A DNA stretch of 64,000 nucleotides. Origin: Parafrankia discariae. GTDB taxonomy: Bacteria > Actinomycetota > Actinomycetes > Frankiales > Frankiaceae. The notes under the pieces were generated by a model. It saw only the letters and a list, made by a program, of their open reading frames with translations, was not told where the DNA came from and did no database searches. Made by a program: the position numbers and the translations under genes. How positions within the stretch are numbered: the first letter of the stretch is position 1; the number at the start of each line of letters is the position of its first letter. Positions 27,382-37,711 of this stretch are shown one piece after another. The stretch lies in contig NZ_KB891208.1 of NCBI RefSeq assembly GCF_000373365.1, positions 358,024-422,023 on the forward strand. The letters are read 5' to 3'.

Positions 27382-27768
27382 GTGTACTTCACCGCCCCCC
27401 GGGTGCTCGTCGTCGACGACGACGCCGTGATCCGTCAGCTCGTGGTCGTCAACCTCGAACTGGAAGGCTTCGAGGTGCACACCGCTGTCGACGGAGCCGA
27501 CTGCCTCGAGCGCGTCCATGAGATCGCGCCGCATGTGATCACCCTCGACATCATGATGCCGAGGGTGAACGGTTGGGATGTCGCGGCGCGGCTGCGCGAC
27601 GATCCGGTCACCGCCGACATCAAGGTGATCATGTTGACCGCGCGCGCCCAGGAGGCGGACATCAAGCGTGGTGCCCGGCTGGGCGTCGACTACTACCTGA
27701 CCAAGCCGTTCGACCCCGACATGCTGATCGGGGTGGTCAGCAGGCTCGCGGCGGGTCAGCCGGTCTGA
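27382..27768 (+). CDS. Single-domain response regulator (CheY-like receiver)
   Basis: The 128-residue product is a receiver domain alone. It has the acidic pocket VLVVDDDAV (D12-D14), the phosphoacceptor Asp56 in ITLDIMMPRVNGWD, Thr in VIMLTAR and Lys in YYLTKPFDP. With no output domain it should act through protein contacts or as a phosphorelay shuttle. No histidine kinase is adjacent. GTG 27382 sits right after a TAAGCT -10, so the message is probably leaderless. The gene stands between tRNA-Arg and argS. Its partner and target are unknown. Confidence 0.93.
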   Translation: MYFTAPRVLVVDDDAVIRQLVVVNLELEGFEVHTAVDGADCLERVHEIAPHVITLDIMMPRVNGWDVAARLRDDPVTADIKVIMLTARAQEADIKRGARLGVDYYLTKPFDPDMLIGVVSRLAAGQPV

Positions 27769-28000
27769 GCCCGGTCCGGGTTCGGGGCCTGGGGGCTGGT
27801 CCGCTTCCGGTGCGACGGGCCGGGGGCGTTCGCGGCGCCGGTGCGCCCGCCAGGTGTCCCCGCGTAGCCTCCCGGGAACGTCGGCGACCGGGGTTTTCGG
27901 GCCGTTCGGGCCGTGCGACCAGGGCTGTCCCGTCGATGGTCGGGCCGATGACCGCCGGGTGGTTGGTACGCGGGGGAACCGGTCGGACGCCGCGCGCCGA

Positions 28001-28006
28001 TAGCAT
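28001..28006 (+). promoter_or_regulatory. -10 element, leaderless-type, for argS
   Basis: TAGCAT ends six bases before ATG 28013, and there is no ribosome site between. The spacing matches transcription starting at the A of the start codon. Confidence 0.55.
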
Positions 28007-28012
28007 CGCGAC

Positions 28013-29740
28013 ATGACCCCCGCCGAGCTCGCCGACACCATCGTCGCGGCCGTTCGGGCTGCCGTCGCGAACGGCGACCTGGAAGTGTCCGTGCCCGACT
28101 CGGTCACCGTCGAGCGACCGAGGCAGCCCGAGCACGGTGACTACGCGTCCCCGGTCGCCCTGCAGCTCGCGAAGGCGGCGCGCCGCCGGCCCCGTGAGGT
28201 GGCCGAGCTGCTCGCCACCCGGCTGCGGGCCGACGCGGGTGTGGCGGAGGTGGAGGTGGCCGGTCCGGGCTTCCTGAACATCCGGCTGGCCGGCGCGGCC
28301 CTGGGCGGCATCGCCCGCCGGATCGTCCGGGACGGCGCGTCCTACGGCCATGCCGCGGCGTCCCGGGGCGTGCGGGTGAACCTCGAGTTCGTCAGCGCGA
28401 ACCCGACCGGCCCGGTGACTCTGGCGTCCGCGCGCTGGGCGGCGGTGGGTGACGCGCTCGCCCGGGTGTTCGCCGCGGCCGGCTTCGGGGTGGGCACCGA
28501 GTACTACGTGAACGACGCCGGGGTGCAGGTGGAGCGGTTCGGCGCGTCGGTGCTGGCCGCGCTGCGCGGCCAGCCGGCCCCCGCCGAGGGCTACCAGGGC
28601 GCCTACATCGCCGAGATCGCCGCGAAGGTCCTGGCGGCGAACCCGGCCCTGGAGCAGCTTCTCGCCGCCGGAGCCGACCAGGCCAGCGGCACCGAGCAGG
28701 CCAGCGGAGCCGAGCAGGACAAGGCGCTCGCGGTCTGTGCCCGTGACGGCGTGGAGCTGATGCTTGCCGAGATCCGCGCGACGCTCTCGGGCTTCGGAGT
28801 CGAGTACGACCTGTGGAAGTCCGAGCGCAGCCTGCACGAGGCGGGCGAGCTCACCGCCGCGATCGACGAGCTGCGCGCCCAGGGCCACGTCTACGAGGCG
28901 GACGGCGCGGTCTGGCTGCGCACCACCGACTTCGGTGACGACAAGGACCGCGCGTTGATCAAGAGCGACGGTCAGCCCACCTACTTCTGCGCCGACGCGG
29001 CCTACTACCGGGACAAGCGGCGCCGCGGCTTCGACCGGCTCTGCTACCTGCTCGGCGCCGACCACCACGGCTACGTCGGCCGGCTGAAGGCGATCTCGGC
29101 CTGTTTCGGCGACGACCCCGACCACAATCTCGACGTGCTCATCGGCCAGATGGTGACGCTGTCGCGGGGCGGCGTGGCGGTGAAGATGTCCAAGCGGGCC
29201 GGCAACTTTTTGACCCTGCACGACCTGGTCGACGCGGTGGGGGTCGACGCGGCCCGCTACTCGCTGGTGCGCGCGTCGATGGACTCCGCCCTGGACCTCG
29301 ACCTGGACGCGATCGCGCGGCAGACGAGTGACAACCCGGTGTTCTACGTCCAGTACGCGCACGCCCGGATCAGCTCGCTCATCCGGAACGCGGCCGCCCT
29401 GGGCCTGGCGACCTCCGCGGATCCGGCGTTCGACGTCGACGGGGTCGACGTGTCGCTGCTGACCCATCCGCGGGAGGTCGACCTGCTGGGCGTGCTCGGC
29501 GAGCTGCCCCGAGTGGTCGAGTCGGCGGCGGAGCTGCGCGCGCCGCACCGCGTCGCGAGATACCTGGAGGAGCTGGCCGGCACGTACCACCGCTTCTACG
29601 ACTCCTGTCGCGTGCTCCCGCAGGGCGACGAGGAGCCCACGGCGATCACCGCGGCTCGACTGCTGCTGGCCGAGGCGACCCGGACCGTCCTGGCCAACGG
29701 CCTTCGGCTGCTGGGTGTCAGCGCGCCGGAACGGATGTGA
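28013..29740 (+). CDS. argS: Arginyl-tRNA synthetase with altered HIGH motif
   Basis: ArgRS charges tRNA-Arg. The 575 residues show the N-terminal Add-1 domain ([22 protein letters not shown]), the class I core starting [58 protein letters not shown], the signature [13 protein letters not shown], and the C-terminal DALR anticodon domain ([14 protein letters not shown]...[13 protein letters not shown] end). The expected HIGH-type motif after NPTGP (HIGG in many actinobacteria) reads V135-T-L-A-S139, losing the first His and the Gly. A Gln/Ala/Ser repeat insertion lies near residue 220. lysA, often the next gene in actinobacteria, is missing; hom follows after seven bases. Confidence 0.95.
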   Translation: MTPAELADTIVAAVRAAVANGDLEVSVPDSVTVERPRQPEHGDYASPVALQLAKAARRRPREVAELLATRLRADAGVAEVEVAGPGFLNIRLAGAALGGIARRIVRDGASYGHAAASRGVRVNLEFVSANPTGPVTLASARWAAVGDALARVFAAAGFGVGTEYYVNDAGVQVERFGASVLAALRGQPAPAEGYQGAYIAEIAAKVLAANPALEQLLAAGADQASGTEQASGAEQDKALAVCARDGVELMLAEIRATLSGFGVEYDLWKSERSLHEAGELTAAIDELRAQGHVYEADGAVWLRTTDFGDDKDRALIKSDGQPTYFCADAAYYRDKRRRGFDRLCYLLGADHHGYVGRLKAISACFGDDPDHNLDVLIGQMVTLSRGGVAVKMSKRAGNFLTLHDLVDAVGVDAARYSLVRASMDSALDLDLDAIARQTSDNPVFYVQYAHARISSLIRNAAALGLATSADPAFDVDGVDVSLLTHPREVDLLGVLGELPRVVESAAELRAPHRVARYLEELAGTYHRFYDSCRVLPQGDEEPTAITAARLLLAEATRTVLANGLRLLGVSAPERM

Positions 29741-29747
29741 GAGGCGA

Positions 29748-31067
29748 ATGACGATCGACGGCGGGCGCGGTTTCGAGCGCCCGATGAGGATCGCGATGCT
29801 CGGCTGCGGGGTCGTCGGAACCGAGGTGGTGCGGCTGCTGGGGGCGCACACCGAGGATCTGGGCGCTCGGGTGGGAGCGCCGCTGGAGATCGTCGGGATC
29901 GCGGTCCGCGATCCCGACCGGATCCGGTCCACGGCCGTGGACCGGAGGCTGCTCACCACCGACGCGGGCGCGCTGGTCGCCCGCGACGACGTTGACATCG
30001 TGATCGAGGTCGTCGGTGGGATCGAGCCGGTGCGGAGCTGGCTACTCTCGGCGCTGCGGTCGGGAAAGTCGGTGGTCAGCGCGAACAAGGCCCTGCTGGC
30101 CAGCCACGGCTCCACGCTGCACGACGCCGCGGCGGCCGCCGGTGTCGACCTGTACTACGAGGCGGCGGTGGCGGGCGCGATCCCGTTGCTGCGCCCGCTG
30201 CGCGAGAGCCTCGCCGGGGACCGGATCCGCCGCGTCCTGGGCATCGTGAACGGGACGACGAACTACATCCTGACCCGGATGGACGAGACCGGGGCCTCGT
30301 TCGCCGAGGCGCTGGCCGAGGCCGGCGAGCTCGGGTACGCCGAGGCCGACCCCTCCGCCGACATCGACGGGTTCGACGCGGCGGCCAAGGCGGCGATCAT
30401 CGCGCAGCTCGCCTTCCACACGCGGGTGACGATCGACGACGTCCACCGGGAGGGCATCGGCTCGGTCACCGCCGCCGACATCGCCAGCGCCCGCGAGCTC
30501 GGGTGCACGATCAAGGCGCTGGCCATCGCCGAGCGTGCCGGTGACCGGCCCGGGGTGAGCGTGCGGGTCCACCCGGCGATGATCCCGCGCTCGCATCCGC
30601 TGGCCGGGGTGCGCGAGGCGTTCAACGCCGTCTTCGTCGAGGCCGAGGCCGCCGGGCAGCTCATGTTCTACGGCCGGGGCGCCGGCGGGGCGCCTACCGC
30701 TTCGGCTGTTCTCGGTGATGTGGTCGCGGTGGCCCGCAACCGGGTCGCGGGTCGGCAGGGGCCGGGTGAGTCCGCCTACGCGGCCCTGCCGATCCTGCCG
30801 ATGGGCCCGACGATCACGAGCTACCACGTGCAGCTGGACGTCACGGACAAGGCCGGGGTACTCGCCGCGGTGGCCGGCGCGTTCGCCCGGCACGATGTGT
30901 CCATCAGAAGCGTCCGTCAGGACGGCCGCGGCGACGACGCCAGCCTCGTCCTGGTCACCCATCCGGCCGCGGATGCGGCGCTGTCCACGACCGTCGAGGA
31001 TCTGCGGGTCCTCGACGGGGTGCGTGCGGTGTCGGGCGTGGTACGGGTCGAGGGAGTTGAGTCATGA
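29748..31067 (+). CDS. hom: Homoserine dehydrogenase with ACT domain
   Basis: The enzyme reduces aspartate semialdehyde to homoserine with NAD(P)H, the branch point to threonine and methionine. Visible are the Rossmann motif [28 protein letters not shown], the catalytic region [16 protein letters not shown] and [32 protein letters not shown] with the catalytic Lys/Asp area, and a C-terminal ACT domain ([20 protein letters not shown]) for threonine feedback. ATG 29748 is chosen over an earlier in-frame start inside argS because GAGAGG lies just upstream. It overlaps thrC by four bases (ATGA), forming hom-thrC-thrB. 439 residues is normal. Confidence 0.96.
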   Translation: MTIDGGRGFERPMRIAMLGCGVVGTEVVRLLGAHTEDLGARVGAPLEIVGIAVRDPDRIRSTAVDRRLLTTDAGALVARDDVDIVIEVVGGIEPVRSWLLSALRSGKSVVSANKALLASHGSTLHDAAAAAGVDLYYEAAVAGAIPLLRPLRESLAGDRIRRVLGIVNGTTNYILTRMDETGASFAEALAEAGELGYAEADPSADIDGFDAAAKAAIIAQLAFHTRVTIDDVHREGIGSVTAADIASARELGCTIKALAIAERAGDRPGVSVRVHPAMIPRSHPLAGVREAFNAVFVEAEAAGQLMFYGRGAGGAPTASAVLGDVVAVARNRVAGRQGPGESAYAALPILPMGPTITSYHVQLDVTDKAGVLAAVAGAFARHDVSIRSVRQDGRGDDASLVLVTHPAADAALSTTVEDLRVLDGVRAVSGVVRVEGVES

Positions 31068-32182
31068 CCACGATGTCGTCGATGCCGGTTTCGAGCGACC
31101 CGACCGGTGCTCCGGAGCGCGGATCACGTGCCTGGCGGGGGATCATCGAGGAGTACCGGGACCGGCTGCCCGTCACCGCCGACACGCCGGTGATCACTCT
31201 GCGGGAGGGCGGCACCCCGCTGCTGCACGCGGACCATCTGTCCGAACTGACCGGATGTGATGTTCATCTCAAGGTGGAGGGCGCCAATCCCACCGGTTCG
31301 TTCAAGGACCGCGGGATGACGGTCGCGATCAGCCGGGCGGTCGGGGAGGGCTCGCAGGCCGTCATCTGCGCGTCCACCGGCAACACCTCGGCCTCGGCCG
31401 CGGCGTACGCCGCCCGGGCCGGGCTGACCTGTGCCGTGCTGGTTCCCAGTGGCAAGATCGCTCTCGGCAAGCTCGCGCAGGCGCTGGTGCACGGCGCGCG
31501 CCTGCTCCAGGTCGAGGGGTCGTTCGACGACTGCCTCCGGGTCGCCCGCGAGCTGGCCGACAAGTTCCCGGTCACCCTGGTGAACTCGGTCAATCCGCAC
31601 CGCCTGGAGGGGCAGAAGACCGCCGCCTTCGAGATCGTCGAGGCGCTCGGCCACGCGCCCGACGTGCACTGCCTGCCGGTCGGGAACGCGGGGAACATCA
31701 CCGCCTACTGGCGCGGCTACGGCGAGGAGGACACCCGGATCCGGTCCGGCCGGCCGCGCATGTTCGGGTTCCAGGCGGCCGGCGCGGCGCCGATCGTGCG
31801 CGGCGAGGTGGTGACCTCGCCGCAGACCATCGCCACGGCCATCCGCATCGGTAACCCGGCCTCCTGGGAGTTCGCGACCGACGCGCGGGACGCCTCCGGC
31901 GGTCTGATCGACGCGGTCAACGACCGGCAGATCCTGGCCGCCTACCGGCTGCTGGCGCACCGCGAGGGCGTGTTCGTCGAGCCGTCCAGCGCCGCCAGCG
32001 TCGCCGGGCTGCTCGCCACGCACGCCGACGGCCGACTGAGCCCGGGCCAGCGGGTCGTCTGCACCGTCACCGGCAACGGGCTGAAGGATCCGGACTGGGC
32101 CATCAGTGGTGCGGCGAAGCCCGAGACCATCCCGCCGACCGTGGCCGGCGCCGCCGAGGCTCTCGGCCTGCAGCGGTTGTGA
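31064..32182 (+). CDS. thrC: Threonine synthase
   Basis: This PLP enzyme converts O-phosphohomoserine to threonine. The 372-residue product is the short actinobacterial type. The PLP Lys is in [15 protein letters not shown]. Other marks are [20 protein letters not shown], the phosphate-binding glycine loop [28 protein letters not shown], and a C-terminal [16 protein letters not shown]. It is translationally coupled at both ends by four-base overlaps with hom and thrB. Confidence 0.97.
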   Translation: MTTMSSMPVSSDPTGAPERGSRAWRGIIEEYRDRLPVTADTPVITLREGGTPLLHADHLSELTGCDVHLKVEGANPTGSFKDRGMTVAISRAVGEGSQAVICASTGNTSASAAAYAARAGLTCAVLVPSGKIALGKLAQALVHGARLLQVEGSFDDCLRVARELADKFPVTLVNSVNPHRLEGQKTAAFEIVEALGHAPDVHCLPVGNAGNITAYWRGYGEEDTRIRSGRPRMFGFQAAGAAPIVRGEVVTSPQTIATAIRIGNPASWEFATDARDASGGLIDAVNDRQILAAYRLLAHREGVFVEPSSAASVAGLLATHADGRLSPGQRVVCTVTGNGLKDPDWAISGAAKPETIPPTVAGAAEALGLQRL

Positions 32183-33306
32183 CGACCGCCGACGGCCGCG
32201 CCGCCGGTGCCGGCCCCGGCGGCGCGGCCAGTGCCGCCGCCGGTACCGGCAGTACCGGCGGCGCCTCGGGCGGCGGTGCGGCCGGCGTGTCGGCGAGCGT
32301 CTCCGTCAGCACACGGGCGAGCACGACCGTCCGCGCGTCGGCGAGCGTGACGGTGAGCACCGCGGGGTCCGGTGGGGGCCGGCCGCCGGGCGCGGTCCGG
32401 CTGCGGGTCCCGGCCACCAGCGCCAACCTGGGGCCGGGTTTCGACGCACTGGGCCTGGCTCTCGCGCTGTACGACGAGGTGTCCGTGCGGTTGACGCCGT
32501 CCGGGCTCGCCATCGACGTGGTTGGCCCGGACGCGGTCCCCGCGGACGAGGCGCATCTGGTGGTCCGTGCGATCCGCGCCACCTTCGACGAGCTGGGCTG
32601 GGCGCAGCCCGGGCTCGCGCTGCGGTGCGTGAACCGGATCCCGCACGGGCGGGGCCTCGGCTCGTCCGCCGCGGCGATTGTGGCCGGTGTCACAGCCGCC
32701 GACGCTCTTGCCGGCGGTCCACTCGGGCCGGCCGGGCGGCTGCGGGTAGCCAGCGCGGTCGAGGGGCATCCGGACAACGTCGCGGCGGCCCTGCTCGGTG
32801 GCCTCACCATCGCCTGGTACGAGGGCGATGTGCCGCGGTCCCTCCGGGTGGCACCGCTCGGTGAGCTGCGGCCCGTGGTGTTCGTCCCGTCGCGGCGTCA
32901 GTCGACCCAGCAGGCCCGGGGGGCGCTCCCGGAGCGGGTCCCGCACGCCGACGCCGCGGTGAACATCGGCCGCGCCGCGCTGCTCGCGCTCGCGCTGTCC
33001 GGCGCGGAACCGGCGGCCGGCACCGGTGCGGAGCGTTCCCGGCTACTGCTGGCCGCGACCGAGGACCGGATGCACCAGCCGTACCGGCTTCCCGCCCTGC
33101 CCGCCTCCGCGGATCTGGTCGGGCGGCTGCGTGCGGCCGGAATCCCGGCGGCGCTGTCGGGTTCCGGGCCGTCCGTGGTGGCGCTCGGGGTCGGCGGAGG
33201 ACAGGCCGCGGCGGCGATCGGCGTGGCCGCCCCGGGTTTCTCGGTGGTGCCGCTGGCTGTGGACACCGAGGGTGTCCGGGTCGAGGCGGTCGAATCCTCG
33301 GAGTGA
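32179..33306 (+). CDS. thrB: Homoserine kinase
   Basis: This GHMP kinase phosphorylates homoserine. The core starts at [20 protein letters not shown] and has the ATP loop [38 protein letters not shown] and the C-terminal [10 protein letters not shown]. About 70 Ala/Gly/Ser/Thr-rich residues precede the core and are not family-typical. GTG 32179 overlaps thrC by four bases and is the operon-consistent start. In-frame GTG codons at 32287 and 32347 are alternatives. It is last in hom-thrC-thrB. Confidence 0.94.
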   Translation: MTTADGRAAGAGPGGAASAAAGTGSTGGASGGGAAGVSASVSVSTRASTTVRASASVTVSTAGSGGGRPPGAVRLRVPATSANLGPGFDALGLALALYDEVSVRLTPSGLAIDVVGPDAVPADEAHLVVRAIRATFDELGWAQPGLALRCVNRIPHGRGLGSSAAAIVAGVTAADALAGGPLGPAGRLRVASAVEGHPDNVAAALLGGLTIAWYEGDVPRSLRVAPLGELRPVVFVPSRRQSTQQARGALPERVPHADAAVNIGRAALLALALSGAEPAAGTGAERSRLLLAATEDRMHQPYRLPALPASADLVGRLRAAGIPAALSGSGPSVVALGVGGGQAAAAIGVAAPGFSVVPLAVDTEGVRVEAVESSE

Positions 33307-33816
33307 CGAGGATACTCCGCTGCGTGCCTGAATGCTGGTCCAGGGGTCGCGCGGACCCCCGCGGAGGGCTCCAAGCTGTCATCAGGGAGTCCCTCGTGGT
33401 GTCATCGGGAAGTCCGGAGGCCCCTAGGTTGTTGCCGAGGTGTCTCCGTCTGGATAGTCTGATGACTGCACCCGCTGCCGCCGCGGCGCGTGCTCGCCCC
33501 GCCAGCCTGATCTGGTACGCGGTGGTGGCCTAGCTGTAGTGGAGTCTCACCGCAGCGGTTGGCCTCGCACGGTGGCCGGTCCTGGTCAGGGATCCCGGTG
33601 CTTCAGACCTCGTCGCCGTTGCCTCGGCTGGCGTACCGGCACCCGTCGGCGGGAAATCGGGTTCGCTCGCGGCTGTCGGCCGTCAGCGCCTTTCATGGGC
33701 GCGTTGCTCGCCGTCCGAATGGCGCTACATCTCCTTCATCCGGCATGTGCGCAGGCGAAGAAAGTTCACACGCTACGCCCGGCCCGAGAAGCCGGTTCCT
33801 TCCAGGAAGGAAAACC
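33307..33816. other. rho leader region
   Basis: This 510-base gap holds a candidate promoter (33432-33460) and a long presumed untranslated leader of ~350 bases. A 23-codon open frame (33462-33533, beginning MTAPAAAAARARPASLIW) starts two bases after the -10, so it would be untranslated if that promoter is used. Long leaders are common for autoregulated rho genes. No other gene is convincing. Confidence 0.45.
33432..33460 (+). promoter_or_regulatory. Candidate rho promoter
   Basis: TTGCCG (33432-33437) and TAGTCT (33455-33460) are separated by exactly 17 bases, a good match to an actinobacterial housekeeping promoter. The predicted start near 33467 leaves ~350 bases before the rho TTG. Confidence 0.5.
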
Positions 33817-36150
33817 TTGAGCGACACCACCGACGTGCTGCCCGACAGCGCACGTGAGTCTGCGGCGCCTGCCTCGCCGGTCGACAGTTCCGCCGTGGCC
33901 GGCGCGACGTCCGTAGACACCGTCGTCACGACCCGGTCGAACGGCAACCACGCCGTCCGGTCCGCGTCGGTCGACGTCCCCGCGGACGGGCCTGACGGGT
34001 CCTCCGCCCCCCGGCGCCGGCGTTCCGGTACCGGTCTGTCCGCGATGCTCCTGCCTGAGCTGCAGGCCATGGCTTCCCAGATGGGTATTCCCGGGGTCGG
34101 CAGGCTCCGCAAGGGCCAACTGATCGCGGCGATCCAGAACGTCCAGAACGGTGAGGTGGCCTCCAGATCGGTGCCGTCGGCGTCGACGCCGACCTCCAGC
34201 CCGGCTTCCGGGCCGGCCTCCGCGGCCCCGGCCGTGCAGGGCACTCCGCCCGCGGCGGCTCCCGCCGCTGACACGGTGAGCTCCGCTCCCCGGGCGGCGG
34301 TCGGCTCGGCCGCTCCCGTCCAGGAGACGAACGGTTCCACCGGCGTCGAGGCGACGGTCCCGGCCGGTTCCGGCTCGGCTTCCGGTTCCGCCACCGAGAC
34401 GGCGTCGGCTCCGACCCGTGTGCGCGGGCGGCGGGGTGCCTCTCGTGGCGTCACGAGCCCGGCGGGCGAGCAGCAGACGCTGCCGACCGGTCCGGGGAGT
34501 GCGGAGTCGTCCGACGACACCGCTCGCCCGCCGGCCGCCGCGGCTGCCGCGGCTGCCGCGGACGGCTCGACGGTGACCGCGCCCGCCGCGGCGCCCGTCT
34601 CCGGCCGCGCCGGGACGAGCGGATCCGAGACCGCCCCGCGGGGTCGTGACGACCGCCGCGAGCGCTCGGGTGACCGGGACCGCGCCGGTGACCGGGACCG
34701 TTCCGGTGGCGACCGGGACCGCAGCGGTGGTGACCGGGACCGTTCCGGTGACCGCCAGGGCCGCTCGCAGCCGGCCGGCGACCGCGACCGGGGCGATCGA
34801 AGCGACCGCACCGACCGCACCGACCGCACCGGGTCCGACCGTTCCAGGACGGGCGAGCGCACCCAGCCGGCCGACCGGTCACCCCAGGGTGGCAGCGCCC
34901 AGGACGAGGACGAGTTCGGCAACCGGCGCCGTGGCCGGTTCCGGGAGCGTGGTCGCAACCGTGGCCGTGGCGGGCAGGGCGGCACGACCGAGCCCGAGCC
35001 GACGGTGCGCGAGGACGACGTTCTCGTGCCGGTGGCCGGCATCCTCGACGTGCTGGACAACTACGCCTTCGTCCGCACGAGCGGCTACCTGACCGGCCCG
35101 ACCGACGTGTACGTGAGCCTCGCCCAGGTCCGTCGCAACGGCCTGCGCCGCGGCGACGCGATCACCGGCGTGGTGCGCGCGCCCCAGGAGGGCGAGCAGC
35201 GCCGCGACAAGTACAACGCGCTGGTGCGGCTGGACACGATCAACGGGATGGAGCCGGAGGAGGCCCGCGGCCGGCCGGAGTTCCACAAGCTCACCCCGCT
35301 CTACCCGCAGGACCGCCTGCGGCTGGAGACCGAGCCGCACATGATGACCACGCGGGTCATCGACCTGGTGATGCCGATCGGCAAGGGCCAGCGCGCGCTC
35401 ATCGTGAGCCCGCCGAAGGCCGGCAAGACGATGGTGCTCCAGTCCATCGCGAACGCGATCACCACGAACAACCCGGAATGCCACCTCATGGTCGTCCTCG
35501 TCGACGAGCGGCCCGAGGAGGTCACCGACATGCAGCGGTCGGTGAAGGGCGAGGTCGTCGCCTCGACCTTCGACCGCCCGCCGGCCGACCACACCAACGT
35601 CGCCGAGCTGTCCATCGAGCGGGCCAAGCGGCTCGTCGAGCTCGGCCACGACGTGGTCGTCCTGCTGGACTCGATCACCCGGCTGGGTCGCGCGTACAAC
35701 CTCGCGGCGCCGGCGTCGGGGCGCATCCTGTCCGGTGGTGTCGACTCGACGGCGCTCTACCCGCCGAAGCGGTTCCTCGGCGCGGCGCGCAACATCGAGA
35801 ACGGCGGCTCCCTGACGATCATCGCGACCGCGCTGGTCGAGACCGGTTCGACGATGGACACGGTGATCTTCGAGGAGTTCAAGGGCACCGGCAACGCCGA
35901 GCTCAAGCTGGACCGGAAGATCGCCGACAAGCGGGTCTTCCCGGCGGTGGACGTCGACGCCTCCGGTACCCGCAAGGAGGACATCCTGCTGGCCCCCGAC
36001 GAGCTTGCGATCATGCACAAGCTCCGCCGGGTGCTGCACACGCGGGAGCCGCAGCAGGCGCTCGACCTCCTGCTCGACCGGCTGAAGCAGACCAGGACGA
36101 ACTACGAGTTCCTGATGCAGATCGCGAAGACGGCACCGCCCCAGGACTGA
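33817..36150 (+). CDS. rho: Transcription termination factor Rho with long disordered insertion
   Basis: Rho is a hexameric RNA translocase that terminates transcription. An N-terminal Rho-N helix bundle ([20 protein letters not shown]) is followed by a ~280-residue low-complexity insertion (~112-392). This is Ala/Pro/Ser-rich, then Arg/Asp/Gly-rich with many D-R-D-R-S-G units, typical of actinobacterial Rho but long here. Next are the RNA-binding CSD ([20 protein letters not shown]), Walker A P532-P-K-A-G-K-T538, Walker [17 protein letters not shown], and the Q/R-loop region [20 protein letters not shown]. Start TTG 33817 has AGGAAGG seven bases upstream. The total of 777 residues compares with 419 in E. 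coli. Confidence 0.96.
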   Translation: MSDTTDVLPDSARESAAPASPVDSSAVAGATSVDTVVTTRSNGNHAVRSASVDVPADGPDGSSAPRRRRSGTGLSAMLLPELQAMASQMGIPGVGRLRKGQLIAAIQNVQNGEVASRSVPSASTPTSSPASGPASAAPAVQGTPPAAAPAADTVSSAPRAAVGSAAPVQETNGSTGVEATVPAGSGSASGSATETASAPTRVRGRRGASRGVTSPAGEQQTLPTGPGSAESSDDTARPPAAAAAAAAADGSTVTAPAAAPVSGRAGTSGSETAPRGRDDRRERSGDRDRAGDRDRSGGDRDRSGGDRDRSGDRQGRSQPAGDRDRGDRSDRTDRTDRTGSDRSRTGERTQPADRSPQGGSAQDEDEFGNRRRGRFRERGRNRGRGGQGGTTEPEPTVREDDVLVPVAGILDVLDNYAFVRTSGYLTGPTDVYVSLAQVRRNGLRRGDAITGVVRAPQEGEQRRDKYNALVRLDTINGMEPEEARGRPEFHKLTPLYPQDRLRLETEPHMMTTRVIDLVMPIGKGQRALIVSPPKAGKTMVLQSIANAITTNNPECHLMVVLVDERPEEVTDMQRSVKGEVVASTFDRPPADHTNVAELSIERAKRLVELGHDVVVLLDSITRLGRAYNLAAPASGRILSGGVDSTALYPPKRFLGAARNIENGGSLTIIATALVETGSTMDTVIFEEFKGTGNAELKLDRKIADKRVFPAVDVDASGTRKEDILLAPDELAIMHKLRRVLHTREPQQALDLLLDRLKQTRTNYEFLMQIAKTAPPQD

Positions 36151-36172
36151 CCGCCGTCCGGCGGCAGCCCCG

Positions 36173-36200
36173 GCCGGGCCCGGGAACACCAGGGCCCGGC
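36173..36200 (+). terminator. Hairpin after rho
   Basis: GCCGGGCCC (36173-36181) pairs with GGGCCCGGC (36192-36200) around a ten-base loop. It starts 23 bases after the rho stop. There is no T-tract. Confidence 0.5.
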
Positions 36201-36331
36201 GGCGGCGTTGTCGTCGGCGGCTGGCTGGTCCGGCCCGGGTCACCGGGTCTGGCACACTGGCGACAACCGGCTCCGGTTCACGCCGTCCGCTCCCGCGGTG
36301 GCGACCCGGCGGCCACATCGAAAGAGGGATC

Positions 36332-36568
36332 ATGAAGGCTGATATCCACCCGCAGTACCACGAGACCACGGTGACCTGTACGTGCGGCAGCACGTTCACC
36401 ACGCGGTCGACCAAGGAGAACGGCGCCATCAGCGCCGAGGTCTGCTCGCAGTGCCACCCGTTCTACACCGGCAAGCAGAAGATCCTCGACGTCGGTGGTC
36501 GGGTCGAGAAGTTCGAGCGGCGCTTCGGTCGCCGGCAGCCGGGCCAGAAGGTCGGCGGCGCGAAGTAG
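36332..36568 (+). CDS. rpmE: Ribosomal protein L31, zinc-binding form
   Basis: This 78-residue large-subunit protein has [14 protein letters not shown] and [14 protein letters not shown]. It keeps the CxC and CxxC cysteines of the zinc-containing L31 type rather than the zinc-independent paralogue. GAGGG precedes the ATG. It sits between rho and prfA, the common actinobacterial order. Confidence 0.97.
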   Translation: MKADIHPQYHETTVTCTCGSTFTTRSTKENGAISAEVCSQCHPFYTGKQKILDVGGRVEKFERRFGRRQPGQKVGGAK

Positions 36569-36576
36569 GTCGTCCT

Positions 36577-36609
36577 CGGCGCCCGTCCCGGATCCCCGGG
36601 CGGGCGCCG
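36577..36609 (+). terminator. Hairpin after rpmE
   Basis: CGGCGCCCG (36577-36585) pairs with CGGGCGCCG (36601-36609). Inner bases add a further short pairing. It separates rpmE from the prfA operon. Confidence 0.5.
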
Positions 36610-36640
36610 TTCGCGTCCCGACGACCTGAAGGAACCTCTG

Positions 36641-37711
36641 ATGACCTCCCCGCTCGCGGGCATGATCGCCGAGCACGCCGACATCGAGAAGCGGCTCGCG
36701 GATCCGGACATCCACAACGATCCGGCGCGGGCCCGGGAGCTGACGCGTCGGTACGCCGAGCTCGCCACCCCCGTCGACCTCGCGCAGCGGCTGGAGCGCG
36801 TCGAGGGTGACCTGGAGACCGCCCGCGAGTTCGCCGAGCAGGACCCGTCGTTCCGTGACGAGGTCGTGGCCCTCGAGGCGAGCCAGGCCGATCTCGCCGC
36901 CCGCCTGCGGGCCTACCTGGTGCCCGTCGACCCCGACGACAGCCGGGACGCCATCCTCGAGGTCAAGGCCGGCGCGGGCGGTGAGGAGTCCGCGCTGTTC
37001 GCGGGCGACCTGCTGCGGATGTACCTGCGCTACGCCGAGCGGCGCGGCTGGCGCACCCAGATCCTGGACGCGAACCCCAGCGACCTCGGCGGTTACCGGG
37101 ATGTCAGCGTGGCCGTCAAGTCCCGCGGGACGGCGGCCCCCGGCCAGGGGGTCTTCGGTCGACTGCGGTTCGAGGGCGGCGTGCACCGGGTGCAGCGGGT
37201 GCCGGTGACCGAGTCGGCGGGGCGCATCCACACCTCCGCGGCCGGCGTGCTGGTGCTGCCCGAGGCGGCCGACGTCGACGTCGAGGTCGACCCGAACGAC
37301 CTGCGGATCGACGTGTTCCGCTCGTCCGGGCCGGGCGGCCAGAGCGTCAACACCACCGACTCGGCGGTGCGCATCACGCACCTGCCCACCGGGGTGGTCG
37401 TCTCCTGCCAGAACGAGAAGAGCCAGCTCCAGAACAAGGAGTCGGCGATGCGCATCCTGCGGGCCCGGCTGCTCGCCGCGGCGCGGGAGAAGGCGGAGTC
37501 GGCGGCGGCGGCGGTGCGGGCGAGCCAGGTGCGCACGGTCGACCGCTCGGAGAAGGTCCGAACCTACAACTTCCCCGAGAACCGGATCAGCGACCACCGC
37601 ATCGGCTACAAGGCGCACAACCTGGAGGCCGTGCTGGACGGTGACCTCGACGCGGTGATCGAGGCCCTGACCGAGGCGGACCTGGAATCCCGGATGGCGG
37701 CCACACCGTGA
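36641..37711 (+). CDS. prfA: Peptide chain release factor 1
   Basis: RF1 reads UAA and UAG and triggers peptide release. The codon-recognition tripeptide is PVT in [18 protein letters not shown]. The catalytic GGQ is in [20 protein letters not shown], and its Gln is the target of the next gene's product. The 356-residue length is standard. AAGGA lies upstream of ATG 36641. It overlaps prmC by four bases. Confidence 0.97.
   Translation: MTSPLAGMIAEHADIEKRLADPDIHNDPARARELTRRYAELATPVDLAQRLERVEGDLETAREFAEQDPSFRDEVVALEASQADLAARLRAYLVPVDPDDSRDAILEVKAGAGGEESALFAGDLLRMYLRYAERRGWRTQILDANPSDLGGYRDVSVAVKSRGTAAPGQGVFGRLRFEGGVHRVQRVPVTESAGRIHTSAAGVLVLPEAADVDVEVDPNDLRIDVFRSSGPGGQSVNTTDSAVRITHLPTGVVVSCQNEKSQLQNKESAMRILRARLLAAAREKAESAAAAVRASQVRTVDRSEKVRTYNFPENRISDHRIGYKAHNLEAVLDGDLDAVIEALTEADLESRMAATP

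Noticed and set aside
26818..28107. 429-codon minus-strand frame across the tRNA-Arg region
   Set aside because: It reads through a tRNA gene, its terminator and the response regulator; composition is low-complexity.
27737..30115. 792-codon open frame antisense to argS-hom
   Set aside because: It covers clear coding sequence on the other strand and has no start signal or recognisable domain.
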